A stretch of 64,000 nucleotides of DNA. Origin: Bin87 sp965220105. GTDB taxonomy: Bacteria > Chloroflexota > Dehalococcoidia > Lucifugimonadales > UBA3495. The translations under genes were made by a program, and so were the position numbers. The notes beneath the pieces are model-generated. The model made no database searches. It was not told the origin of the DNA and worked only from the letters and a program-made list of their open reading frames with translations. Below are positions 8,871-16,986 of the stretch, one piece after another. The stretch spans positions 3,162,001 through 3,226,000 of the forward strand of contig OZ244811.1 in NCBI GenBank assembly GCA_965220105.1. Direction: 5' to 3'. How positions within the stretch are numbered: position 1 is the first letter of the stretch; every line of letters starts with the position of its first letter.

Positions 8871-9368
8871 ATGTTGAACCTCCTTGACGCCAACGTGCTG
8901 ATTGACGCGAACCGCGATTATTACCCCATTGGACGGGTCAACGAATTTTGGGATTGGCTGGTGGCCATGGGGGAACGGGGCTTGGTAAAAGTCCCGAGGG
9001 AAGTCTATGATAAAGTTACGCAAGCCGATGACGCACTGTCGCAATGGTTGAAAACCAACCGAGACGCTCTGTTACTGGCAGAGACGGTTGACGAAGATTT
9101 GATTATCCGGGTAATGGACGAAGGCTACGCGCCGGACTTGACTGATGTTGAAATCGAGAAGCTGAACGAAGACCCGTTCCTGATTGCATACGCTCTGGCT
9201 GCCCCGGAGCATCGCCGAGTGATCTCGACCGAGAATTCCAGGCCCAATGCGACGCGCGCCAATCGCAAGGTTCCGGATGTGTGCGAACAATTCGGAGTGA
9301 TATGCTACAACACGTTCAGGCTCATACGCGAGTTGGATTTTCGCACTGACTGGCGTACCCGGCCATAA
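8871..9368 (+). CDS. DUF4411 family, PIN-like putative toxin
   Basis: 165 residues beginning LLDANVLIDA, the first acidic strand of a PIN-like nuclease fold. Further conserved acids lie in DLTDVE and DPFLIAYAL, followed by ISTEN. DUF4411 proteins are regularly encoded next to HTH-ImmA/IrrE genes and are thought to be ribonuclease toxins. That role here is inferred from fold and neighbour, not shown. The gene lies 6 nt downstream of its presumed partner. Its position behind a type I system fits a small defence or stabilisation module. Confidence 0.75.
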   Translation: MLNLLDANVLIDANRDYYPIGRVNEFWDWLVAMGERGLVKVPREVYDKVTQADDALSQWLKTNRDALLLAETVDEDLIIRVMDEGYAPDLTDVEIEKLNEDPFLIAYALAAPEHRRVISTENSRPNATRANRKVPDVCEQFGVICYNTFRLIRELDFRTDWRTRP

Positions 9369-9395
9369 GTCTTGCCGGCCCCACTGGGGACATTG

Positions 9396-9424
9396 TTGTT
9401 TAAGCCCAGGGTGCAGAATATGAT
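9396..9424 (+). promoter_or_regulatory. Sigma70-type promoter for the ICL/PEP mutase family gene
   Basis: TTGTTT at 9396-9401, a 17-nt spacer, then TATGAT at 9419-9424. The downstream gene has GGAGG followed by an ATG at 9482. Confidence 0.55.
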
Positions 9425-9481
9425 ACGCTGCGCCTCGTAAAACTCGAAACGAACCCCTTGCCCAAGCGGAGGTAAACCCTA

Positions 9482-10369
9482 ATGACGCTGCAAGCAAACC
9501 TGAAATCCCGATTGGCCGCTGGTGAAACCATCCTCGCTCCCGGCGCTTATGACCCCATGTCGGCGCGGCTGGTGCAGTCCCTGGGCTTCGACACCGTGTA
9601 CGTGGGCGGGTATATGAGCGGGGCACACCTGGCCGTTACTGAACCGCTGATGACCCTGACCGAGCAGGTGGACGTGGCTCAGAAGGTGGTCAAATCGGTG
9701 AACCTGCCCGTCATCTGCGACGCCGGCGCCGGCTACGGCGATCCCGTGCACACCATGCATACTGTCCGCACCTTCGAGCGGGCCGGCATCTGCGGCATCC
9801 ACATCGAGGACCAGGTGTTCCCCAAGCGGGCTTCCTATCACGCCGGCCTGGAGCACGTCATTCCGATGGACGAATTCCTGGAAAAGATGCGCTATGCGCT
9901 GGAAGCCCGCACCGACTCCAACTTCCTGGTGATTGGGCGCACCGACGCCTTCACCGCCGTTGAGGGTGATATGGAGGAGGCGATCCGGCGGGGCAATGCA
10001 CTGCGCGACCTGGGGGTGGACGTGGTGATGCCTCGCGGCGTGCGGCAGCGGGAAGACCTGGCCACCTTCCGCGCTGGCTGCCCCGATGTACCGCTGCTGG
10101 TCATCGCCGGCGCCGACGACATCACGGTGCAGGAATACGAGGAGCTGGGCTACAAGGTCATCATCTACGCCACCACTCCGGCAATTGCGGCGGTGGAGGG
10201 GTTGCAGCGGGTGTATACCAGCCTGCGCGACACCGGTCACATTGGCATCGGGGCCGCCGACGTGGCCGCTCGGCGTGCCGAGGTGGAGGCGCTCATCAGC
10301 CTGCCAGAGTACCAGGCGGTGGAAGCCGCCACCACGGAGCGCGACTTCCAGGACCGCATCGGACGCTAA
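9482..10369 (+). CDS. Isocitrate lyase / PEP mutase superfamily enzyme
   Basis: 295-residue TIM-barrel enzyme of the ICL/PEPM superfamily, which makes or breaks C-C or C-P bonds in 2-oxo-acid-like substrates. Visible features are APGAYDPMSARL at the N-terminus, the metal-binding CDAGAGYGDP segment, GIHIEDQVFPKR and the RTDAF strand. True (methyl)isocitrate lyases have a KKCGH/KRCGH loop; here it reads PKRASYH, so the catalytic cysteine is absent and lyase activity of that type is unlikely. A hydrolase, decarboxylase or PEP-mutase-like role is possible. A clear GGAGG lies upstream. CoA-transferase genes follow after a repeat-containing gap. Confidence 0.85.
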   Translation: MTLQANLKSRLAAGETILAPGAYDPMSARLVQSLGFDTVYVGGYMSGAHLAVTEPLMTLTEQVDVAQKVVKSVNLPVICDAGAGYGDPVHTMHTVRTFERAGICGIHIEDQVFPKRASYHAGLEHVIPMDEFLEKMRYALEARTDSNFLVIGRTDAFTAVEGDMEEAIRRGNALRDLGVDVVMPRGVRQREDLATFRAGCPDVPLLVIAGADDITVQEYEELGYKVIIYATTPAIAAVEGLQRVYTSLRDTGHIGIGAADVAARRAEVEALISLPEYQAVEAATTERDFQDRIGR

Positions 10370-10501
10370 TCGCGTCCCCGTATTCTGGTCAAGCTGCGCG
10401 AGGCCGGCGCAGTCGAAGCTGGCCTCGCCCACCGGCTGCGGCGGCCCGCCCGGGGGCGGTTCCCCTGCGAGCGAAAGGCTCCGCCAATCGGGGCTTCGCC
10501 T

Positions 10502-10648
10502 CATGCGTACCCACTTTGTCATTGCGAGCGTAGCGTGGCAATCTCGTCGTCGTAGCAACGGCGGTTCGCCGACGTGTGCACAACCTCATCGAGATTGCCG
10601 CGTCGCTGTGCTCCTCGCAATGACAGGTTAAAGTGGGTACGGATGAGG
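10502..10648 (+). repeat. Palindromic intergenic repeat, family A (copy 1)
   Basis: Core 10519-10623 starts TCATTGCGAGCG and ends CTCCTCGCAATGA, so the ends are inverted. Flanking inverted arms GTACCCACTTT and AAAGTGGGTAC extend it to 10502-10648. The core matches the copy at 62720-62824 on the opposite strand almost throughout. It occupies most of the gap between the ICL-like gene and the CoA-transferase promoter. Confidence 0.85.
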
Positions 10649-10660
10649 GGGCTTCGCAGG

Positions 10661-10688
10661 TTGCCGTCGGCACGGTTGATAGTATAAT
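10661..10688 (+). promoter_or_regulatory. Promoter upstream of the CoA-transferase genes
   Basis: TTGCCG at 10661-10666, a 16-nt spacer, and a perfect TATAAT at 10683-10688. It leaves a leader of about 110 nt before the ATG at 10805. No riboswitch-like fold was recognised in that leader. Confidence 0.5.
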
Positions 10689-10804
10689 GAGCGCCGAACG
10701 TTTGGAGCGGTTCAAGCCTCCGAAACACCTGCATCGCCATACCATCCGGAACCACGCGGCGGTCGTTGGCTTCGCCCTGTGGATTCAACAGGGAGACTAT
10801 CCCC

Positions 10805-11503
10805 ATGAAGAACAAGGTTTATCTGGACTTCGATTCCGCCGTCGCCGATATGCAGGACGGCATGACTTTCATGTCGCCCGGGTTCGGCAACGTGGGGCTG
10901 GCCCGCAACCTGCTGGCCGCCGTACACCGCCTTGGGGTCAAGAATCTCACCGGGATATCGAACAACGCCGGCAGTATGGATGATAAGGTGGACGTGGGAA
11001 CCCTCATCGAAGCCGGGCAGATCCAGAAGATGATCTGCGCTTTCACCGCGCCGACGCACCCGTCGCAGATCACCCCCTTTGTGCAGATGTACAACGATGA
11101 CGAGCTGGATGCCGAACTGGTGCCCCAGGGGACGTTGGCCGAGCGGATGCGCGCCGCCGGCGCCGGCATCGGAGCCTTCTACACCCCCGCCAGCGTGGGC
11201 ACCGAGCTGGCCGAGGGCAAGGAACACCGGGAGATTAACGGCCGCACCTACGTACTGGAATACCCGCTGCCGGCCGACTTCGCGCTCATTCGCGCCTACC
11301 GCGCGGATACTTTCGGCAACCTGCAATTCCGTCTTACCCAGCGGAATTTCAACCCCATCATGGCCATGGCGGCTGACATTACCGTCGTGGAGGTGGAAGA
11401 CAGCATCGTCGAGCCGGGGGAAATCGATCCGGACTGCGTCCACGTCCCCGGCGTGTACGTTGACCGCCTGGTGAAAATCCCAGAGGATGGGAATTGGGAC
11501 TAA
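10805..11503 (+). CDS. CoA-transferase family I, subunit A
   Basis: 232-residue alpha subunit of a heteromeric 3-oxoacid/glutaconate-type CoA-transferase, which moves CoA between acyl-CoA and a free acid. It opens with DMQDGMTFMSPGFGNVGLA, the glycine-rich family start, then NNAGSMD and the TPASVGTELAEGKEH region. The ATG at 10805 was chosen because GGGAG lies upstream and the family motif begins soon after. Subunit B follows 98 nt downstream, with an intergenic hairpin between. The acid substrate is not evident. Confidence 0.88.
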   Translation: MKNKVYLDFDSAVADMQDGMTFMSPGFGNVGLARNLLAAVHRLGVKNLTGISNNAGSMDDKVDVGTLIEAGQIQKMICAFTAPTHPSQITPFVQMYNDDELDAELVPQGTLAERMRAAGAGIGAFYTPASVGTELAEGKEHREINGRTYVLEYPLPADFALIRAYRADTFGNLQFRLTQRNFNPIMAMAADITVVEVEDSIVEPGEIDPDCVHVPGVYVDRLVKIPEDGNWD

Positions 11504-11536
11504 TCCAACCTCACCCACGAAGCACCACGCCAGAAT

Positions 11537-11582
11537 TTTCACCCTCACCCCAATCCTCTCCCATCAAGGGAGAGGGGGATTG
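11537..11582 (+). repeat. CCTCTCCC/GGGAGAGG hairpin repeat (family B, copy 1)
   Basis: CCTCTCCC at 11555-11562 pairs with GGGAGAGG at 11568-11575, preceded by the CACCCTCACCCCAA lead. The same unit recurs at 16914, 28912 and 50410. Here it lies between the two CoA-transferase subunit genes and could modulate their relative expression. Confidence 0.75.
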
Positions 11583-11601
11583 GACGGAAGGAGCGTAGCG
11601 T

Positions 11602-12291
11602 ATGACTACCGCCGACAAGCCCCGCCTTTCGCGACAGACCATGTGCGACCGGTTGGCTATGGAGTTCCAGGACGGATGGATCGTGAACCTGGGGGTCGGG
11701 ATGCCGACCCTGTGCTCCAACTACCTGGAGTGTGAACCGGACAAGGAGATCATCTTCCACTCCGAGAACGGCGTCATCGGGTTCGGTCCCCTGGCCCCGG
11801 CCGGCGAAGAGGACCGGCACCTGGTCAACGCCGGCGGACAGAACGTGGTCGCGCTGCCGGGCATGGCCATCGTGCACCACGCCGATTCCTTCGGCCTGAT
11901 CCGGAAGGGGATGGTGGACGTAACCGTCATGGGCGCCTACGAAGTCTCGGAGAACGGCGATTTCGCCAACTGGAGGATTCCGGTACGCAAGGGGGGCGGC
12001 ATCGGCGGCGCGATGGACCTGGCGGCGTGCGCCAAGCGCGTGTTCATCGCCATGGAACACAACCAGCGCAACGGAGCGCCGCGGGTGCTCAAGCAATGCG
12101 CCCTGCCCATCACCGCGCCGGGAGCCGTCAAGCTGCTGGCCACCGACCTGGGGCTCTTCGAGATTACCGAAGACGGGTTCCTGCTGCGCGAGCACGCCCC
12201 GGGCTGGTCGCCGGAAGACATCCAGGAGCAGACCGAAGCCGAGTTGCTCATCGCGGACGACTTGCGGGAGATTCGCGTGCGACCGGAGTAG
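11602..12291 (+). CDS. CoA-transferase family I, subunit B
   Basis: 229-residue beta subunit pairing with the product of 10805-11503. It shows VNLGVGMPTLCSNYL and the SENGVIG motif, whose Glu is the covalent CoA-ester nucleophile of the family, plus GGGIGGAMDLA. GGAAGGAG lies at ribosome-binding distance before the ATG. The A and B subunits are separate genes, as in many bacteria. Together they probably serve acid or ketoacid catabolism; the upstream ICL-like gene may belong to the same pathway. Confidence 0.9.
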   Translation: MTTADKPRLSRQTMCDRLAMEFQDGWIVNLGVGMPTLCSNYLECEPDKEIIFHSENGVIGFGPLAPAGEEDRHLVNAGGQNVVALPGMAIVHHADSFGLIRKGMVDVTVMGAYEVSENGDFANWRIPVRKGGGIGGAMDLAACAKRVFIAMEHNQRNGAPRVLKQCALPITAPGAVKLLATDLGLFEITEDGFLLREHAPGWSPEDIQEQTEAELLIADDLREIRVRPE

Positions 12292-12316
12292 CGAATTCAG
12301 TCACCTGAGTAACGGC

Positions 12317-12352
12317 ATGGGCGGCGCTGGATTAACCCGCGCCGCCCATTTT
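12317..12352 (+). terminator. Rho-independent terminator after CoA-transferase genes
   Basis: A perfect 11-bp stem (ATGGGCGGCGC at 12317-12327 with GCGCCGCCCAT at 12339-12349), an 11-nt loop, then TTTT. It lies between converging genes. Confidence 0.8.
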
Positions 12353-12396
12353 CAATGCCCATCCCCGGGGCGCCGTGTGATGTCGCTCGGACTATG

Positions 12397-13149
12397 CTAC
12401 CCAAAAAAGCCCTGGCCGCCGTTGACGTGGATGGTCTGTCCGGTGATGAAGCCGCCATCGTCGGTGCAAAGGAAGGTTACCGTCGAAGCGATTTCGTCGG
12501 GTTTGCCCTGGCGACCCAGCGGGATACCACCGGCATCGGGGACGCGGCCGGCGTACCACTCAGGGTTGGCCCGACTGGTGTCGATGCTGCCCGGCGAAAC
12601 GACGTTGACCCGGATGTTGTGCGGAGCGAATTCCGACGCCAGGCTGCGCGCCATGCCCACCATACCCATCTTGGCGGCTGAGACGTGGGCGCGGAGGGCG
12701 CTGCCCCGAAAGGCTCCGTCGCCGGTCAGGAACACGATGCGACCGAAGTTGTTGTCCACCATCTGCTCAATGACGCCTTTGACGGTGTAGAACGAGCCAT
12801 CCAGAATCACGCCGCGCACGTATTCCCAATCCTCCACCGTAAGCTCTGTGAAGGGTTTGTGCGGACGGATGGCGGCGTTATTTACCAGGATGTCGATGCG
12901 CCCGAAAGCGGACATAGCCGCATCTATCATCGCGTCCACCTGGTCTTTCTGGGACACATCGGCCAGCACCGGCAGGGCCTTCACGCCCAGCTCCTCCACC
13001 GCGGCGGCGGTCGCCTCGGCCTCATCGCGATTGCTGCGGGCGTTGACCACGATGTTGGCGCCCTCGGCGGCCATCATCAAGGCGGTAGCCCGGCCAATGT
13101 TGCGACCAGAGCCGGTAATCAGAGCCACTCTTCCGTCCAGTTTGCCCAT
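12397..13149 (-). CDS. Short-chain dehydrogenase/reductase (SDR) family protein, atypical active site
   Basis: 250-residue Rossmann protein with the cofactor motif TGSGRNIG near residue 14, the LVNNAAIRP segment and the NVVSPGSIDT strand of classical SDRs. The canonical catalytic YxxxK is altered: the region reads AHVSAAK, so the Tyr position is Val while the Lys is kept, and the usual catalytic Ser segment reads FLTGDG. The protein probably binds NAD(P) but may not be a standard oxidoreductase. The ATG at 13149 follows CTGGAGG at good spacing; the open frame extends further upstream without SDR similarity. It is convergent with the CoA-transferase genes. Confidence 0.85.
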   Translation of the reverse strand: MGKLDGRVALITGSGRNIGRATALMMAAEGANIVVNARSNRDEAEATAAAVEELGVKALPVLADVSQKDQVDAMIDAAMSAFGRIDILVNNAAIRPHKPFTELTVEDWEYVRGVILDGSFYTVKGVIEQMVDNNFGRIVFLTGDGAFRGSALRAHVSAAKMGMVGMARSLASEFAPHNIRVNVVSPGSIDTSRANPEWYAGRVPDAGGIPLGRQGKPDEIASTVTFLCTDDGGFITGQTIHVNGGQGFFG

Positions 13150-13262
13150 GGGTATGGCCTCCAGCAATGCTATCGGGTTCTGTTTTGTTGGCGCATTATA
13201 GCGCACCGGCGGCGCCTGCCGATGGCCGGGCGTCCGGTATACTAAGCAACGTGACCAACGCA

Positions 13263-15311
13263 ATGTTATTAAATCTGGCGCGCCGCATCCCCGGATCTCG
13301 AGCGATCCCGCTGGGGTTTGCATTGGTATCACTGGTGGCGATGTTGGCCTGTGGCGGCAGCCCTGCCACCCCCACTCCGGACGTGCAGGCCATCATCGAC
13401 GAAGCCATGGCCAGGGTCATCGCCACGGAGCTGGCGCCGACGCCCACCGGAACGTCCGGCGGCGGGCCGGCTGACGAACCAGCCAGCGGCGAATCCGTAA
13501 GCACTCCGTCCCCGGCAGTCCCCCCGACATCGCCGGGAGGCACGGATTCCACTGCCGGTACCTCTCCGAACACTGCGATGCCGACGACGCCTCCCCAAAC
13601 CCTCGCGCCGCCGGCTACGCCGCAAACCGAGCAGGCTACCGTAACGCCAGAGCCGACGCCGGCAACGCCAGCCGAGGATCTGTTGACTCTCCAGGAACTG
13701 CGGAACGGCCCCTACCTGGAACAGAGTGAGCCGCAGGCGGCGGCGGCCATCAGATTACTGGCGTGGGTGGCGGATGGCATCGGCCCGTCGGAGGCGGCGG
13801 GGGCGGAAGAATTGGTAAACTTGGGCGCGTTTTATCCGGACATATTGGAACGAGTTGTGCGCTTCAACTGGATCGCCGATGGCGTGACCGAATCTGAGCG
13901 GGAGGTAGTGGAGAATCTGCACGCCATCGCGCAACAGGACGCGCCTGCTGCCAGTCAAATCGGTGGTATGCCGTTCCTGCGGGACCTGGAGCCACCCGAC
14001 GAAGTTGCGATGCGCTCGTTGCGGCAACTGGCATTCGACAATCGGGAGGTATTGCGCTGGGTGTTGTCCCACGGAACGTTGCAGGACGGGATAACTGACG
14101 ACTGGGCCAAAATCATCGCGGTAATCGGCGGCACGGCCCGGGTGAATTCCGCCCTGATCACCGCGCTACTGGACCCAAATCTGGTGGTCATCGAGGAGCG
14201 AATCGTCGAACTACCGAGGTCGGGCCCGGTGTACCTGGCCATCATCAGTACCGGGCCGGGCGCCCTCCGGAGTATGGACCTGCTGGAACATTCGGTGCGG
14301 CAGGTCGAGGAGTTCATGGCGCAACCGCTGCCCATCAATTTCGTGGCGGTGTTGTTTGAACACGCGGTATTCGGCGCATCTGCCGGCACAAATTTCGGCA
14401 CCCACATCGCCATCCGACCCAAATTCGATGTCGACGACGGCAGCCAGGAAGCCGATGCCGCAGGGCATGTGATCGCCCACGAGGTGGCCCATTACTACTG
14501 GAGCGGCAACGCCGACTGGATTGACGAAGGCGCCTCGGACTTTCTGGCCTCCATTTCGGAGCTGGCCCGCCTCGGGAAGCCGGTGGGCGCGACCAACCAA
14601 CCGTGCGCCGCCGCCCGTGATATCCAGTCGCTGGAAAGTTTGGGCCCGGCTCAGGGATCTGACGCGTTCCAATGCAACTACGCTTTGGGCGAGCGCATTT
14701 TCGTCGACATGTACCGCAACCTGGGGGAGACGGAGTTTAGGCAAGGATTCCGGGACCTGTACGCAGCGTCGGCAGTTGAGGACGGCGACGAGTCTGAACC
14801 CGGCACGCCGGTGGGCATCGGGCATCTGTCGGCGGCGTTTCGAACGGCCGGCGATTCGGGCGCGGTGGACCGCGTGGTGGGACGGTGGTACAACGGCAGC
14901 GTGGGTTACGACACCGCCCGTCGGGACACCCGGCCCGTGGACTCCAGGCTGCCTACCATCAACGGCTCCATCGACGCTGCATTTGTGTCGACGTCGAGCC
15001 AAGATGCGCCGGTGACCGAGTTTTCCGCATCGTCAGTCAACGATGTCGTCTGGCTGAACCTGGAATATTCGTACCAGTTGTCATCGGGCCGACGGGCGGT
15101 GCCCCTGGAAATTGTCGAGTACTATGAGGACGGTTTCGAGACCAGTCGCAGGAGCTGGACGCTATCAGCAGGATCCGATTACATCGGCGGCACCCAATCG
15201 CATTCCGTCGGGCCGTCGCCTCCGCAGCGCTGGGCGCCCGGGCGGTATTGGGTTTACGTATACGAAGGCGATCGGAAGTTGGCCGAGGTCGCGTTCCAGG
15301 TTACGCCGTAG
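13263..15311 (+). CDS. Secreted lipoprotein metallopeptidase with helical repeats (paralog 1)
   Basis: 682 residues. An N-terminal signal ends in the lipobox VAMLAC, then a Thr/Pro-rich stalk to about residue 135. Next come roughly 35-residue alpha-helical repeats with the recurring pattern W-x-x-D-G. A gluzincin-type domain has HEVAH at about 406-410 and DEGAS with Glu at about 422 (HExxH-x11-E, Peptidase_MA-like), a conserved Cys pair, and a C-terminal beta domain ending YVYEGDRKLAEVAFQ. It is likely anchored outside the membrane. The ATG at 13263 gives a clean signal peptide; a GTG at 13251 is also possible. The next paralog starts 8 nt after the stop. The substrate is unknown. Confidence 0.75.
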   Translation: MLLNLARRIPGSRAIPLGFALVSLVAMLACGGSPATPTPDVQAIIDEAMARVIATELAPTPTGTSGGGPADEPASGESVSTPSPAVPPTSPGGTDSTAGTSPNTAMPTTPPQTLAPPATPQTEQATVTPEPTPATPAEDLLTLQELRNGPYLEQSEPQAAAAIRLLAWVADGIGPSEAAGAEELVNLGAFYPDILERVVRFNWIADGVTESEREVVENLHAIAQQDAPAASQIGGMPFLRDLEPPDEVAMRSLRQLAFDNREVLRWVLSHGTLQDGITDDWAKIIAVIGGTARVNSALITALLDPNLVVIEERIVELPRSGPVYLAIISTGPGALRSMDLLEHSVRQVEEFMAQPLPINFVAVLFEHAVFGASAGTNFGTHIAIRPKFDVDDGSQEADAAGHVIAHEVAHYYWSGNADWIDEGASDFLASISELARLGKPVGATNQPCAAARDIQSLESLGPAQGSDAFQCNYALGERIFVDMYRNLGETEFRQGFRDLYAASAVEDGDESEPGTPVGIGHLSAAFRTAGDSGAVDRVVGRWYNGSVGYDTARRDTRPVDSRLPTINGSIDAAFVSTSSQDAPVTEFSASSVNDVVWLNLEYSYQLSSGRRAVPLEIVEYYEDGFETSRRSWTLSAGSDYIGGTQSHSVGPSPPQRWAPGRYWVYVYEGDRKLAEVAFQVTP

Positions 15312-15318
15312 CAGCGCC

Positions 15319-16863
15319 ATGGGTCGTGTCATGGCAATCCTGGTGATAATGGGCCTTGCCGGCGCCCTGGCGTGTAACGGCGGGGACCCGGGCCTGGCCG
15401 GTACTCCGGCAACTCCCGAACCGGCGCCAACCCTGGCGACGGCGCCCCTCACCGTCCCCACCGTCCCCACCGAGCCCCCGCCGACCAGCACGCCTGCGTC
15501 TACGCCGGCCCCCAAACACACCGTACCGCCCACCGAGACACCCATTCCTACGCCGCCCGCTCCAAGCAGCACGCCGGCGCCTACTCAACGACCCCCTACC
15601 AACACCCCGATGCCTACCGTCATCCCGCCAACCCGTACTCCCAGTCCAACGGCGACGGCTACGGCCACACCACCGCCCACCCTGACACCGACGCCCGCGC
15701 CTACGCCAAAACCCACGGTGGGCCCAGGCAATGAACAGCGCAACATATTCCTGCCCCTGGCCGGCGAGGTTCAGCTCACAATCCAGCGTAGCACGCCCGG
15801 CGCAGCACGCAGCATGGATTTGCTGGAATACTCGGTGCGAACCATCGAGGAATTTATGGGCGAGGAGTTTCCGGTGCGATTTGCCGGCATATTATTCAAG
15901 GAATCATCGATAGAGGGTGCGGCTGGTGTGAATTTTGGGAACGTCATTACTCAGTTGCCTGAATATGATGTTGATGACGACAGCCCCAATGCAGACTTTC
16001 TTCTTGAACTCACAACCCACGAAATAGCACATTTCTATTGGGGCGGCGCTGAGGACTGGATTGATGAAGGAGCGGCGACCTTCATGGAGTTTATCGTCGA
16101 AAACGCCCGCACCGGCGCGCCGCTTATCGCCGACCGTTACCCCTGCGCCTATTTCGCTAACCTGGGGGAGCTTGACCGGGCAAATCCCAGGCATCCCTCG
16201 GTTGGCGGCGGCTGGGCTGAATTTAGATGCAACTACTCGTTGGGAGAGCGGCTTTTCCTGGACCTGTACCGCACGCTGGGGCGCGAACAGTTTCGGGAAG
16301 GTTTTCGAAACCTATATCTGGCAATAAAGAGCGGGAACGTGTACGGGGGTATTGAGGAAGTAAGGGCAGCGTTCAAGAAAGATGCTTCACCGGAAGTCGT
16401 AGCCGACGTAGATAGGGTAATCAATGCCTGGTATGACGGCCCCACACCGCGGGAGATGGAACCACCCGACACCGGTCCGGTGAACCCAAAACTGCTGAGC
16501 ATTGACGGCCGCATTGATGCAGCAAGCATAGTATTAGACCCGGACAAGCCCTACCAATCCAGAACTAACCGTTTTTCAGCGCACGACGTGGAAAGCAACG
16601 TTTATCTGTGGCTGGATTGGACTTTCCCACTGACGAAAAACCCGAAAGAAATCAGGCTGGAGTACGTAGGATATTACGAAGACGGGTTCATGTTTGCACG
16701 ACGGGTCGACAATTTTGCTTGGGATCCCGAATGGACTGGGGCCTGGTCTTGGGAGAACGTTGCGCCGCCAACGTACGGCAGTTGGGTGCCTGGACACTAC
16801 CAGGTGTACGTGTACGACGGTGAGCGCAAAGTGGCCCAGGTGGATTTCGAGATCACGCCCTAA
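15319..16863 (+). CDS. Secreted lipoprotein metallopeptidase, short form without helical repeats (paralog 2)
   Basis: 514 residues. Signal peptide with lipobox AGALAC near residue 20, then a long Thr/Pro stalk of about 110 residues leading straight into the peptidase domain: RSMDLLEYSVRTIEEFM, HEIAH at about 234-238, DEGAA with Glu at about 250, then the Cys-containing FRCNYSLGERLFLDLYR block. The C-terminal beta domain ends YVYDGERKVAQVDFE, as in paralog 1. Compared with its neighbours it has lost, or never had, the helical repeats. Its ATG lies 8 nt after the upstream stop, so the two are probably cotranscribed. Confidence 0.75.
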   Translation: MGRVMAILVIMGLAGALACNGGDPGLAGTPATPEPAPTLATAPLTVPTVPTEPPPTSTPASTPAPKHTVPPTETPIPTPPAPSSTPAPTQRPPTNTPMPTVIPPTRTPSPTATATATPPPTLTPTPAPTPKPTVGPGNEQRNIFLPLAGEVQLTIQRSTPGAARSMDLLEYSVRTIEEFMGEEFPVRFAGILFKESSIEGAAGVNFGNVITQLPEYDVDDDSPNADFLLELTTHEIAHFYWGGAEDWIDEGAATFMEFIVENARTGAPLIADRYPCAYFANLGELDRANPRHPSVGGGWAEFRCNYSLGERLFLDLYRTLGREQFREGFRNLYLAIKSGNVYGGIEEVRAAFKKDASPEVVADVDRVINAWYDGPTPREMEPPDTGPVNPKLLSIDGRIDAASIVLDPDKPYQSRTNRFSAHDVESNVYLWLDWTFPLTKNPKEIRLEYVGYYEDGFMFARRVDNFAWDPEWTGAWSWENVAPPTYGSWVPGHYQVYVYDGERKVAQVDFEITP

Positions 16864-16913
16864 ATTACCGTGCTCGGATAGCAATTGCTTCTCACGCGGG
16901 CGACCGTCGAGAT

Positions 16914-16956
16914 CTTCACCCTCACCCCAACCCTCTCCCATCCAGGGAGAGGGGCA
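16914..16956 (+). repeat. CCCTCTCCC/GGGAGAGGG hairpin repeat (family B, copy 2)
   Basis: Nine-base arms at 16931-16939 and 16945-16953 around a five-base loop, with the CACCCTCACCCCAA lead. It sits between the converging paralog 2 and arylsulfotransferase-like genes, where it could act as a bidirectional terminator, although no U-run follows. Confidence 0.75.
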
Positions 16957-16986
16957 GTGTCACATCCTCGGGTTGCCAGTGGGTTT

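Noticed and set aside
2848..9368. Prophage or integrated plasmid around the restriction locus
   Set aside because: No integrase, att-like repeat, tRNA boundary or phage structural gene is visible; the locus abuts ordinary metabolic genes on both sides.
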